Made by a program: the position numbers and the translations under genes. The notes under the pieces were generated by a model. The model had not been told where the DNA came from. It saw nothing but the letters and a program-made list of their open reading frames with translations, and made no database searches. Positions 37,546 to 45,605 of a DNA stretch of 64,000 bases are shown in pieces; position 1 is the first letter of the stretch, and every line of letters starts with the position of its first letter. The stretch comes from Bacillus sp. CGMCC 1.16541 (GTDB lineage Bacteria; Bacillota; Bacilli; Bacillales; Bacillaceae_H): assembly GCF_003184905.1 (NCBI RefSeq), contig NZ_QFRU01000018.1, positions 1 to 64,000 of the forward strand, read 5' to 3'.

Positions 37546-38616
37546 TTATTCTCCAACCATTTTCCTCCGAATTTTTTCTAACACCGCATCTAACTCATCA
37601 GGCTTTAAAAACTCAATGGGAGATACGCCTTTTTCAAATAAAATAGATTCAGCTTCCACAACGGCGACATAGCGACCGTTTACTTTCGCTAAATGAATGT
37701 TTTGACCGAAATCAGCTAGTAATCCTTTAATCTCCGTTTCTCCTAGTTTCATTTTTAACTCTGCTTCTGGAGAGTGCTCAATGATGTGAGCGGCTGCTTC
37801 AACGACTTGGTGTGTATCTAATCGTTCTTGAATTTCACGCTTTTCACTTATTGCCCACGTTTCCATTTCGACTTCAAATTGCTCAAGCTCTTCGCTTTCA
37901 AGTTCAAATGTCTCATGGATGTGTCCACGCACCATCTCCATCACTTGATTTTTCATGATTTCAGGCATCGGTTCTCCATACTCGACAAATTTTAAAAAGT
38001 CTTCAAAATACCGAGCATGTGAGGACTGATGGATTTTTAATTCATTTTCTTCAATCATGCCTTCTTCTGGCATGTACGGGTATTGAATAGATTTCATATT
38101 TTTTGTCGTGATGGCCATTTCAACATGACGAATGAGTGTTGATTCGTCCGCAATGGATGCTACTTTTGGTTCAAAGTCACATTTCATCACAAACACAAAT
38201 GAGTGATCAAAGTATTTTCTTGGTGTCGCCGTTGCCACTAAGAACGCACCACCTCGTACGGCTGCTGTGTCAATATAAGCCCGTACAAACTCTTCACTTA
38301 CTTCTTTGAATGCTTCGTTTGATTCAGCGTGAAGCGCACGGTGAAAGAGATTGTAGTTCGGATTGGATGTAAGTTCGTGCCCTGGTTCAACGATAAAATA
38401 GCCGAGCTTGGTTGGCACTTGCTCAGATTTCGGATGGCGTTCGACTTTACGTTTGACAATCTTTTTAAATTCACCGTCTAGAAAGTCTTTTAACGCACTG
38501 TTTTCATACTGTTCTTCGCTCAATGTTTGAAAATGTTTATACTGCTTCGTTGCTTGATCTTCTTTACCCTCTACTTGTACAACGTAGAAAGATAAAAAGC
38601 GCATTTGAAAATCCAT
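37546..38616 (-). CDS. DUF3900-type hypothetical protein
   Basis: A 356-residue cytoplasmic protein starting MDFQMRFLSFYVVQVEG. Conserved-looking blocks are NSALKDFLDGEFKKIVKRKVERHP, KLGYFIVEPGHELTSNPNYNLFHRA and the acidic helical centre ELESEELEQFEVEMETWA. From memory this matches the Bacillus-restricted DUF3900 family, of unknown function. An alternative start lies four codons upstream (GTG 38628); ATG 38616 gives the usual MDFQ start. No membrane or signal segments are present. It is monocistronic. Confidence 0.65.
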   Translation of the reverse strand: MDFQMRFLSFYVVQVEGKEDQATKQYKHFQTLSEEQYENSALKDFLDGEFKKIVKRKVERHPKSEQVPTKLGYFIVEPGHELTSNPNYNLFHRALHAESNEAFKEVSEEFVRAYIDTAAVRGGAFLVATATPRKYFDHSFVFVMKCDFEPKVASIADESTLIRHVEMAITTKNMKSIQYPYMPEEGMIEENELKIHQSSHARYFEDFLKFVEYGEPMPEIMKNQVMEMVRGHIHETFELESEELEQFEVEMETWAISEKREIQERLDTHQVVEAAAHIIEHSPEAELKMKLGETEIKGLLADFGQNIHLAKVNGRYVAVVEAESILFEKGVSPIEFLKPDELDAVLEKIRRKMVGE

Positions 38617-38762
38617 TCTCTTCACCACACTTCTTTAGTAGTCATCCTTCAAGTATAGAAAAGCAGCCTTCGTTCGTCAATTTGTTCTTTGTGTATAAAA
38701 TAACACCTTGATGTAGCGTGAATACAATAGCATAACAACATCGAACCAAGGGAGGAAGTGAG

Positions 38763-39302
38763 GTGACAGAAAACAAACTGATTGGTTCCTGGCTAATTGC
38801 AATAGGGAACACAGCCGTAGCCATTGGGACAACAAGAGAACTAGTAGAAAGTTCACGGGAAAATGACAACTTGGTTATAGTGGGAAACGGTTTTCAAGCG
38901 CTTGGAAATACGATTTCAATTGATGAACGGATCGATTCTGTAACGGAGAGGGTAGGAAGTGAGATACAGGCAGTTGGAAACGTGTCGGTTATTACAGGAG
39001 CCGTTGGCAATCAGCATAAAGTGAGTGTTGAAAATGATGTTCTTCTTGTGATCGGTAACGGTTTGCAGTCTGTTGGTGCAGCTATAAAGGTTATCGGTAA
39101 CATCCAAGACCGTGCAACCAATCAGTTTGTCTTTTTAGATGTAACAGGAAATTCCTTACAATCGATAGGTGCGTTCATTCAAGCTTTGACGGGTGGTAAT
39201 CTGCTAGGAAGTAAGTGGCCTGGTCAAAAAGTAATAAGAGCAATTGGGACGTGGATTCAAACGTCAGGAGCAATTATCATAGCAGTGAAGGAAACGATTT
39301 GA
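38763..39302 (+). CDS. GN-x-LQ repeat protein, first of a tandem pair
   Basis: A 179-residue protein made of recurring short units with the pattern G-N-G/S-[LF]-Q-[AS]-[IVL]-G-[AN]: VGNGFQALGN, EIQAVGNVS, IGNGLQSVGA, GNSLQSIGAFIQAL and GTWIQTSGAI. The units are spaced 20-35 residues apart and rich in Gly, Ile and Val. From memory this resembles a Bacillus family annotated as DUF6944 repetitive protein; the function is unknown. The start is GTG after GGGAGG. It is 36 bp upstream of a paralogue in the same direction, so a two-gene operon is likely. Confidence 0.7.
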   Translation: MTENKLIGSWLIAIGNTAVAIGTTRELVESSRENDNLVIVGNGFQALGNTISIDERIDSVTERVGSEIQAVGNVSVITGAVGNQHKVSVENDVLLVIGNGLQSVGAAIKVIGNIQDRATNQFVFLDVTGNSLQSIGAFIQALTGGNLLGSKWPGQKVIRAIGTWIQTSGAIIIAVKETI

Positions 39303-39338
39303 TTCATACGATACTATATTACAAAAGGAGGGAGCAGC

Positions 39339-39992
39339 GTGGGGCAAACGGAATTGCTTGGAGCATGGATTACCGCAACAGGGAACATTACGGCATCGAT
39401 CGGTGTGACAGAAGAAGTCAGGCAACCTTCTCGGCGAACGGAAGACATCATCATTTTAGGAAACGGACTTCAAGCAATCGGAAACTCCCTTCAAATAGCA
39501 GGACCTGTAGATGAGGTACTTGAAAAGCTTGGTAGTGAACTTCAAGTGGTTGGGAATTTATCAATCATTGGTGGCGTTTTATTAAATCGACGTGAGGAGC
39601 GTCTTGAAAATGAAGCGTTAATTGTCATTGGTGATAGTTTTCAATCAATTGGTGCAGGTTTAGAGGTGATTAATGATTTACGAAATGTTGATACGAATCA
39701 GCCAATCTTATTAGAGATTGTAGGAAACTCCTTGCAATCTCTCGGAGCATTCATTCAAGCCGTTTCCGGAGCGTATGAGTTAGGGATTGGGGAAGACCGA
39801 CCGTTTGATGGAATATTTGGCGTCGTCGGAAGTTGGATACAAGCTACAGGGGCGGTGATCGAAGCAGTAAAGGAAACGATTCGTCCGAGCCCATCTAATC
39901 ATCATGATGATGAAGAAGAAAAGAAGGAGGAAGAAGAGAAGGAAGAAGAGTCAGACTGTTCATTTTTTAATTATCCTCCTCACTATTTCTAA
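39339..39992 (+). CDS. GN-x-LQ repeat protein, second of a tandem pair
   Basis: A 217-residue paralogue of the preceding gene and collinear with it: ELLGAWITATGNITASIG, LGNGLQAIGNSLQIAG, SELQVVGNLSIIGG, IGDSFQSIGAGLEVI, GNSLQSLGAFIQAVSG and GSWIQATGAVIEAVKETI. It has an extra C-terminal tail of about 38 residues with a histidine/acidic block (HHDDEEEKKEEEEKEEESD), then CSFFNYPPHYF. The acidic tail may bind cations. The start is GTG after AAAGGAGG. The pair probably arose by duplication. Confidence 0.7.
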   Translation: MGQTELLGAWITATGNITASIGVTEEVRQPSRRTEDIIILGNGLQAIGNSLQIAGPVDEVLEKLGSELQVVGNLSIIGGVLLNRREERLENEALIVIGDSFQSIGAGLEVINDLRNVDTNQPILLEIVGNSLQSLGAFIQAVSGAYELGIGEDRPFDGIFGVVGSWIQATGAVIEAVKETIRPSPSNHHDDEEEKKEEEEKEEESDCSFFNYPPHYF

Positions 39993-40086
39993 AATATAGT
40001 AACAAATCAACTTATTACTACATTAAAAATATTTGAATTATCAGTTAATTTGAGTTATAATAAAAAAGGACAAGGAGTTGATATTG

Positions 40087-40281
40087 ATGGAAAAGAATCT
40101 AGTAAACGAATCGTACCAATCGGAAGAGAAAGTGATTGATGCTCTATTAGCAGAAATGTTTTTAGATAAGGTTCTGCGAGATGTCCATGAAAAGAAACTT
40201 CGAAGCCAAATTGATGTGTCACTGAAAGAACGAAATAAGAAAGCGTTTTTACGTTTAACGAAAGAATTGCGAAATATATAA
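40087..40281 (+). CDS. IDEAL domain protein
   Basis: A 64-residue protein. Its last about 38 residues form an IDEAL domain: LRSQIDVSLKERNKKAFLRL, where the usual I-D-x-A-L appears as I-D-V-S-L, followed by TKELRNI. IDEAL domains are small helical modules of Bacillus found in YpiB- and ReoM/ReoY-related proteins and act as protein-protein adaptors. AAGGAG lies 9 nt before ATG 40087; an in-frame TTG at 40078 touches that site. It has a strong terminator and is a single gene. Confidence 0.75.
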   Translation: MEKNLVNESYQSEEKVIDALLAEMFLDKVLRDVHEKKLRSQIDVSLKERNKKAFLRLTKELRNI

Positions 40282-40287
40282 GGATAA

Positions 40288-40318
40288 CAAAAAGGATCTG
40301 CTCGTCAGATCCTTTTTG
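40288..40318. terminator. bidirectional terminator
   Basis: CAAAAAGGATCTG pairs perfectly with CAGATCCTTTTTG around a 5-nt loop, between convergent genes. Confidence 0.92.
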
Positions 40319-40326
40319 TGTGAATA

Positions 40327-41382
40327 TTACTCGTCTTCTTCACCTAAACGTGTTGTTTGGGTAGGAAGTGTATCCCAAAAGCTTGTGTCGATTGTTTCAA
40401 TTGAACCGTCAGCAATTGCGCGTACAGTAGAATCCAATGTTGTAATCGTCTGTTTAATTAAATAGCCGTTGCTTTTTTGACCAAGAATGTATGAGTCGTA
40501 GAAGTGATCAGACATGCCACGCATTTCAAATAAAAGTGTTGAAATGCCATATTGAGCGGCTGCGCCGTTACGGCCAATTGCGTTATCAGAACCACCGCTA
40601 TATTTACCTAAATGCCCCCAACCTGTTGAATCAACTGCGTTGAACACAACAGCACCTAATCGTTTTGAGCGTTCAACCACCTCTTTATCGACACTTGGAC
40701 TTGTTGGATAAAGAATGGATCCAGATACAAGTTTCCCATCGCGTTCACTTCGCGCACCTTGATGATGCAAATCAATCATATAGTCGATATCGTATTTCTT
40801 AAGAACATTGTTATGCAGGGCTTTCGTTTCAGGTTGTTCTTGTTTGACATGATCGCGGTTTAAATCAACTTCGTTTGCGTTATAACGTGTTAAGTGGTAC
40901 TTGCCATCACCAAGGTAATTATCTAACGAGAAGTTCACATCACCCATTGCCCCGTCTGCGTTTTGCATCGGAACAATTAAGATATTAACGTGATCGAGTA
41001 CACCTTTTGTTTTATTTGTTCCTAAATGTTTAATGAACTCTAGTGTACCTTCTGTTGTTAACTGCTCATTACCGTGTTGTTGTGTTAAAAATAGAATCGT
41101 CGGGTTCTCTGGATTTGACATGTATTTAACAAGGTGAATGTCACGTCCTTTTACCGTTTGACCAATTACTTCTAATTCCATTGCATTTTGCTTCGCTTCT
41201 TGTGTCTTTAAAAAGCTTACCATTTCTTCATATGTATGTAGAATTGAATTACGTATTGTTTCATTTCCGTTATAATTTGGCCCGTTCCCAACAGCTTGAG
41301 CTGGCATAGATGTTGTCGCGAACACTCCTAGTGCCATGACGCCTGATAATGAGAGTGATAGCATTTTCTTTTTCATTGTCAT
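40327..41382 (-). CDS. secreted M14 family zinc carboxypeptidase
   Basis: A 351-residue exported peptidase with a signal peptide (residues 1-30, cut after AQA). M14 zinc ligands are visible: His103 and Glu106 (QQHGNEQ) and a His in DLHHQG (206/207), with the catalytic Glu286 in LLFEMRG. The substrate-binding YNANEVDLNRD motif is typical of M14 enzymes acting on C-terminal amino acids or peptidoglycan peptides. There is no C-terminal anchor. A GAGGAGG site precedes the ATG. Confidence 0.87.
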   Translation of the reverse strand: MTMKKKMLSLSLSGVMALGVFATTSMPAQAVGNGPNYNGNETIRNSILHTYEEMVSFLKTQEAKQNAMELEVIGQTVKGRDIHLVKYMSNPENPTILFLTQQHGNEQLTTEGTLEFIKHLGTNKTKGVLDHVNILIVPMQNADGAMGDVNFSLDNYLGDGKYHLTRYNANEVDLNRDHVKQEQPETKALHNNVLKKYDIDYMIDLHHQGARSERDGKLVSGSILYPTSPSVDKEVVERSKRLGAVVFNAVDSTGWGHLGKYSGGSDNAIGRNGAAAQYGISTLLFEMRGMSDHFYDSYILGQKSNGYLIKQTITTLDSTVRAIADGSIETIDTSFWDTLPTQTTRLGEEDE

Positions 41383-41593
41383 ATCGTTTCCTCCTCAAAA
41401 ATGGTTTACGTCCTGTTTCAATTGAACAAGCACGCTACCTATCTAGCTTATAATAGAGGTGGAAACGGATGCATGAGCGTAAAATACTGTATTTTAAGAA
41501 TATTTTAATTAAAGAATATCGCATCATGAATAAAGTTTTAGGTTGAAAGTACCGCTGAATGAAAAAAGTGGTAATTTATAAATGATTGCAAAT

Positions 41594-41629
41594 GAATCTC
41601 TTGGTGGAAAAACATCCACTAAGAGATTC
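41594..41629 (-). terminator. hairpin after the L,D-transpeptidase gene
   Basis: GAATCTCTT and AAGAGATTC pair, extended by GTGGA/TCCAC across a bulge. There is no long T run on the minus strand, so termination strength is uncertain. The remainder of 41383-41655 shows nothing else. Confidence 0.4.
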
Positions 41630-41655
41630 CCTTTGTGTATGAGTGCTATGTTTCT

Positions 41656-42669
41656 TTAAAGTTGAAGAGCATACTTTGTTGCCGGTCCAACAATTCCATC
41701 AGTGGCAAGGTTATTTTGACGTTGAAATTCACGAACAGCCGCGTTAGTTGCCGGTCCGAATATGCCGTCGATGGTTCCTACTTTATAGCCTAAAGCGTGT
41801 AAAGTACGCTGAAGCGAAGCCACTTCATTGCCGCGATGTCCTTGCCTCAATGTACTAGCAATACGTGTTGTTGAGGATACGGTTCCTGGTGCTGAATTCG
41901 TAGTTGTGACTTTTGAAAGATTTAGCGCTTTTTGAGTCGCTAGTCCGACGACACCATCGACTGTTAACCCATTTTTTCGTTGAAACTCACGAACGGCTGC
42001 GTCTGTTGCTGGGCCAAATGCGCCATCAATTTCTCCGATGTTATAGCCTAACGAACGAAGCTTATGTTGAAGTTGTTTCACTTCATTTCCACGGTGTCCG
42101 ATCTTTAAGGAGCTACTCGAACTAGGGGAGGAGACAACCGGTGTATGTGCTCCACCACTTACTTTAAATCCGTTCGCAGCTGCAATCGCGTCAAATGACT
42201 TTTGTGATGTCGTAATGATGACAGTTGCGTTTACGTTCAATTGGTCAAATAACCAGCGTACTTCTTCGTCATACATACGAATACATCCGTTACTTACATA
42301 TTTTCCAATGGAGTTCGGGTTGTTATTTCCATGAATGGCATAGGTTGTTCCATATGTGCCACGTGCATTGAGACCGAGCCAACGATCTCCAAGTGGATTT
42401 TTCGGATCTCCACCTTTTACATTTCCTTTGTAATAAGGGCGGTTTTTAATTTTGTTCACAATTTTAAACGTTCCTTCAGGTGTGTAAGAAGGCTTTTTAC
42501 CTGTTGCAACACGGAATACTTTAACGAGTTTACTATGATGATAATAAGCGAGTTGATTAGTGGATTTGTTAATAATGATGAGTTGGCTTCCTGAAGCTTC
42601 AGTTGAGGTTATACTAAGACTAAAAACAAGAAGGCAAGCGGTGATCAATGTGATAAGTTTACGTATCAA
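41656..42669 (-). CDS. L,D-transpeptidase with two peptidoglycan-binding domains
   Basis: A 337-residue secreted enzyme. A signal peptide (residues 1-26) leads into a YkuD catalytic domain with His113 (YAIHGNNNPNSIG) and the nucleophile Cys129 (SNGCIRM); two PG_binding_1 repeats follow, each reading HRGNEV..LQ..L..LGY..G.IDG.FGPAT.AAVREFQ. YkuD enzymes make 3-3 cross-links in peptidoglycan, often in spores or stationary phase. TTG 42669 lies just after GGAGGG; the frame is open 22 codons further. A Ser-rich linker separates the domains. Confidence 0.92.
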   Translation of the reverse strand: MIRKLITLITACLLVFSLSITSTEASGSQLIIINKSTNQLAYYHHSKLVKVFRVATGKKPSYTPEGTFKIVNKIKNRPYYKGNVKGGDPKNPLGDRWLGLNARGTYGTTYAIHGNNNPNSIGKYVSNGCIRMYDEEVRWLFDQLNVNATVIITTSQKSFDAIAAANGFKVSGGAHTPVVSSPSSSSSLKIGHRGNEVKQLQHKLRSLGYNIGEIDGAFGPATDAAVREFQRKNGLTVDGVVGLATQKALNLSKVTTTNSAPGTVSSTTRIASTLRQGHRGNEVASLQRTLHALGYKVGTIDGIFGPATNAAVREFQRQNNLATDGIVGPATKYALQL

Positions 42670-42850
42670 ACATTTCCCTCCTATCATTTTCATAAATGGA
42701 ACTCTATGTATGGTATGTGTAAAGAGCTTGAACACTTTACAGTTTTGTTAAAATTGTTACAAAAAGGAAAAATGACCTATAGTAGTTATTTTAAAATAGA
42801 TAAGATACAATAAGCAGACTGAAGGTAAGTAGAGAGGTCGTGCATAAATA

Positions 42851-43552
42851 ATGATAAGGATTCAACGGTATATAAGAGAGTCAGGCTATTGTTCAAGGCG
42901 AGAAGCAGAGCGATTAATTGCTGCCAAACGAGTAAAAATCAATGGAGACATAGCGACGAAAGACCATTTTGTAAAAGAGGACGATGTTGTATGGATTGAT
43001 GAAGAAAAAGTGAAGGAAAATCATGATCCTTCTATTTATATTGCGTTAAATAAACCTGTTGGGATTACGTGTACGGCTGCGAACGAAATTGAAGGAAACA
43101 TTATTGATTTTGTGAATCATCCATATCGGATTTTTCCAATCGGACGGTTAGATAAAGCGTCAGAAGGGTTAATTTTATTAACAAACGACGGAGACATCGT
43201 GAATAAGATTTTACGTGCCGAGCATAATCACGAAAAAGAGTATGTTGTGACGGTTGATCGACCGTTTAGCGATGCATTCATTGAAGGAATGTCAAAAGGA
43301 GTGCAACTTCCAAACGTCAAAACCAACCCTTGTGATGTGTTTCGTATAAACGATGTGACGTTTCGGATTATTTTAACGCAAGGACTAAATAGGCAAATTC
43401 GTCGAATGTGTCGTGCGTTTGGGTACACAGTGACCAAACTAGAGCGTATTCGAATTATGAATGTTGAATTAACAGGGATTGAAAAGGGGAAGTGGCGTGA
43501 TTTAACAGAGGAAGAGGTTCAGACATTAAAGATGCAAGTAGAGAATAAGTAA
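42851..43552 (+). CDS. rluF: 23S rRNA pseudouridine synthase, RluF type
   Basis: A 233-residue enzyme of the RsuA/RluB/E/F family. An N-terminal S4 RNA-binding domain (RIQRYIRESGYCSRREAERLI) is followed by the catalytic domain with Asp101 in FPIGRLDKASEGL and QGLNRQIRRMCRAFGY near the end. RluF modifies U2604 of 23S rRNA in E. coli; assignment to F rather than B or E rests on overall similarity and short length. The gene has a GAGAGG site somewhat far from the ATG. Confidence 0.85.
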   Translation: MIRIQRYIRESGYCSRREAERLIAAKRVKINGDIATKDHFVKEDDVVWIDEEKVKENHDPSIYIALNKPVGITCTAANEIEGNIIDFVNHPYRIFPIGRLDKASEGLILLTNDGDIVNKILRAEHNHEKEYVVTVDRPFSDAFIEGMSKGVQLPNVKTNPCDVFRINDVTFRIILTQGLNRQIRRMCRAFGYTVTKLERIRIMNVELTGIEKGKWRDLTEEEVQTLKMQVENK

Positions 43553-43560
43553 AAAATAGC

Positions 43561-43589
43561 TTGTGTTTTAAGAGTAGAGATGGTATATT
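43561..43589 (+). promoter_or_regulatory. promoter of candidate small RNA
   Basis: TTGTGT and TATATT are separated by exactly 17 bp, 8 bp after the rluF stop. No coding region follows on this strand before a strong terminator at 43685, which suggests a non-coding transcript. Confidence 0.4.
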
Positions 43590-43595
43590 AATTGA

Positions 43596-43715
43596 GCGAT
43601 GAGCTAATTTGTGTAAGTCGAGCGACACGCCTTTTGGTAACGTACGGATGTGGCCGTATGGTCGGTTTCGCCTCAAAACGCATCAAAGACGCCTGCTTTG
43701 TACAGGCGTCTTTTT
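43596..43715 (+). ncRNA. candidate small RNA, about 120 nt
   Basis: Between the promoter at 43561 and the terminator at 43685 lies a 120-bp, relatively GC-rich stretch without an open frame. It contains the hairpin TACGG-ATGTGG-CCGTA and other complementary pieces (GACACGCC, GGTCGGTTTCGCC). It does not match any riboswitch consensus I can recall. It could also be the 3' trailer of rluF or an antisense trailer of the HAD gene. Confidence 0.35.
43685..43715. terminator. strong terminator
   Basis: AAAGACGCCTG pairs with CAGGCGTCTTT, followed by TT. It ends the candidate RNA on the plus strand and the HAD gene on the minus strand. Confidence 0.9.
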
Positions 43716-43790
43716 ATTATCTACTCGTTTAAGCAAATCGTTTTTTGTTTGAGACACTATGCGAAAGAATGTCACTAAAACTCCTGTGAA

Positions 43791-44612
43791 TCACACAAGA
43801 ACGTTCGTTTTTAAAACAAACTCTTCAACGACTTTTGCTACACCGTCATTCATGTTTGTGTCTGTTACATAATTTGCGATTTCTTTAATATCATCTGGTG
43901 CATTTCCCATCGCAACACCGAGACCGGCAAATTCAATCATTGCTAAATCGTTATAACTATCGCCCATAGCGATTACTTCCTCACGTTTAATGTCAAGCTT
44001 TTCAATTAACAAGTTTAGGCTCGTTCCTTTTGTGACGCCTACTTCGGTAAATTCTAAAAAGAATGGCTTTGAGCGCATAACGCTTAACTCTCCGTTTAGC
44101 TCTTCTTGCAATGTTTTTTCTACTTCTGCTAAACGTTCTGCTTCTTTTAACATCAATACTTTGACAACGGGTTCGTTCACTGCTTCAACGAAGTTATCGA
44201 CCTTTACGATTGGCATACTTGTTAAATTGCCTTCTACATCCGTAAATTCATTCTCTTCTTCTGTCACAATGTCATTTCCTACATACGTGTGAATCCATAC
44301 GTTTTCTCGGCGGCTAATGTCATATAAATGATGAACCGTTTCAGGAGGTAACGTACTACTAAATAGCTCTTTATTTGTTTGGCAGTTAATCACTTTTGCT
44401 CCGTTAAATGAAAGAATAAAACTACCATAATCTTTTAAGCGAAGCTCCTCGGCAATATGAGTCATCGCATACGTCGGACGTCCTGATGCGAGAACAACTT
44501 TTACCCCCATTTCTTGTGCTTTCATTAAGGCCTCTTTTGTACGTGGTGAAATGGTTTGGTCATCACGAAGAAGTGTATCATCTAAATCTAATACAATCAT
44601 TTTATATGTCAT
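43791..44612 (-). CDS. Cof-type HAD-IIB phosphatase
   Basis: A 273-residue haloacid-dehalogenase-type hydrolase. Motif I is DLDDTLL (nucleophile Asp9, acid/base Asp11), motif II is VLASGRP, and motif IV is AMGDSYNDLAMIEFAGLGVAMGNA. The alpha/beta C2B cap between residues about 85 and 190 defines the Cof/YidA subgroup, which dephosphorylates sugar phosphates, flavin or pyridoxal phosphates. The substrate is not predictable. AAAGGACG precedes the ATG. Confidence 0.9.
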   Translation of the reverse strand: MTYKMIVLDLDDTLLRDDQTISPRTKEALMKAQEMGVKVVLASGRPTYAMTHIAEELRLKDYGSFILSFNGAKVINCQTNKELFSSTLPPETVHHLYDISRRENVWIHTYVGNDIVTEEENEFTDVEGNLTSMPIVKVDNFVEAVNEPVVKVLMLKEAERLAEVEKTLQEELNGELSVMRSKPFFLEFTEVGVTKGTSLNLLIEKLDIKREEVIAMGDSYNDLAMIEFAGLGVAMGNAPDDIKEIANYVTDTNMNDGVAKVVEEFVLKTNVLV

Positions 44613-44705
44613 AGTTATACGTCCTTTCTATCTAAGGTGTTCGTTTCTCTACTATCCTACTACAAATAGGTGAAAAATCAATGTGTAACTAGAAAGTAGA
44701 CATAG

Positions 44706-45302
44706 TCAAACCTACCATTTAAAAATATAGTCTTATTTGTTACACCAATTGATTTTACGAAGCTAGACAAATTTGACCATTGGGTTCAAGCGCTAAGAGA
44801 CGGAAGAATAAACGTCGATGAATTCATTGATGCTCATGGGATTATGCCTGCTAGTTTTATTGAAGCGGGTGTTCGTCTCGTTACCTCTCCTTTTTACTTT
44901 ACTCCGTATCTCTCCTTATTAAATCGAATAGATGATCAAGAATATGTTCAAAAGTGGCGTCGCTTTCACGACTGGACAAAAGGGCATATTCCATTTGTCG
45001 GTGCAACGTTAAAACAATTATTAAATGATTTAGTAAAAGAAAATAAACTAGTAAAAGGACAAATGGTCATTCGTAACCAACGTATTGATTTGCGAAACAT
45101 TTCTTCAAATTTATTAGTCATATCTTCTAAAAATGATCGTCTCGTTCCGAAAGAACAAACGTATCTAATTATGAATCTCGTCTCAAGTGAAGATAAACAG
45201 TATGTGTTAAATGATGGTGGTCATACGTCTATCACGGTCAAAAATGGTCAATTGCCTGAGTATCTTAAAGGATGGTTACAGGCGCGTTCTGACTCAATGT
45301 GA
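44706..45302 (+). pseudogene. phaC: poly(3-hydroxyalkanoate) synthase PhaC, C-terminal fragment
   Basis: The frame opens after a TAG at 44703 with no start codon and reads NIVLFVTPIDFTKLDKFDHW, WRRFHDWTKGHIPFVGATLK, VDLRN-like IDLRNISSNLLVISSKNDRL and NDGGHTSITVKNGQLPEYLK. This is the C-terminal half of class IV PhaC (Bacillus megaterium type), with the catalytic Asp (NDRLVP) and His (GGHTSI), but the half with the catalytic Cys (lipase-box) is absent. The first ATG in frame is only at 44844. No phaR, phaB, phaP or phaQ lies nearby. It is a remnant, not a working synthase. Confidence 0.8.
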
Positions 45303-45338
45303 AAAGAGAGAAACTGTTAATGTCTGGAGGGGAAATAG

Positions 45339-45455
45339 ATGTTTTTACTAAATGTGAGTGAGATGTCAAAAACAGCTCCTTATGTTGAATATTTAGGATT
45401 TGCTGGAGTTGTTTATTCTAGTTATTTGTTGGAATTACAAGAGAAAAGTCAATGA
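45339..45455 (+). CDS. possible 38-residue small protein
   Basis: An ATG follows GGAGGGG by 8 nt and opens 38 codons, MFLLNVSEMSKTAPYVEYLG through YSSYLLELQEKSQ, then TGA. A weakly hydrophobic centre (YLGFAGVVYSSYLL) may be a single membrane helix. It is followed within 14 bp by a clear terminator. No family is recognised. It lies just downstream of the PhaC remnant. Confidence 0.45.
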   Translation: MFLLNVSEMSKTAPYVEYLGFAGVVYSSYLLELQEKSQ

Positions 45456-45468
45456 ACGATAATCCAAT

Positions 45469-45512
45469 AAACAGCCTGGAGGTGAGTGATAAGCCTTTAG
45501 GCTGTTTTGTTT
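45469..45512 (+). terminator. terminator after the small gene
   Basis: AAACAGCCT pairs with AGGCTGTTT, followed by a T-rich stretch. Confidence 0.7.
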
Positions 45513-45605
45513 ATTTATATGTTCAAAGCTGGCAAAAGTCATGTTCTCATCTAGCGGGGAATAAAATAATGATATGAATGGGTTGATGACGGGAGATGAG
45601 AGTTT

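Noticed and set aside
43596-43715. A known metabolite riboswitch
   Set aside because: No riboswitch consensus I can recall matches, and no gene follows on the same strand within regulatory distance.
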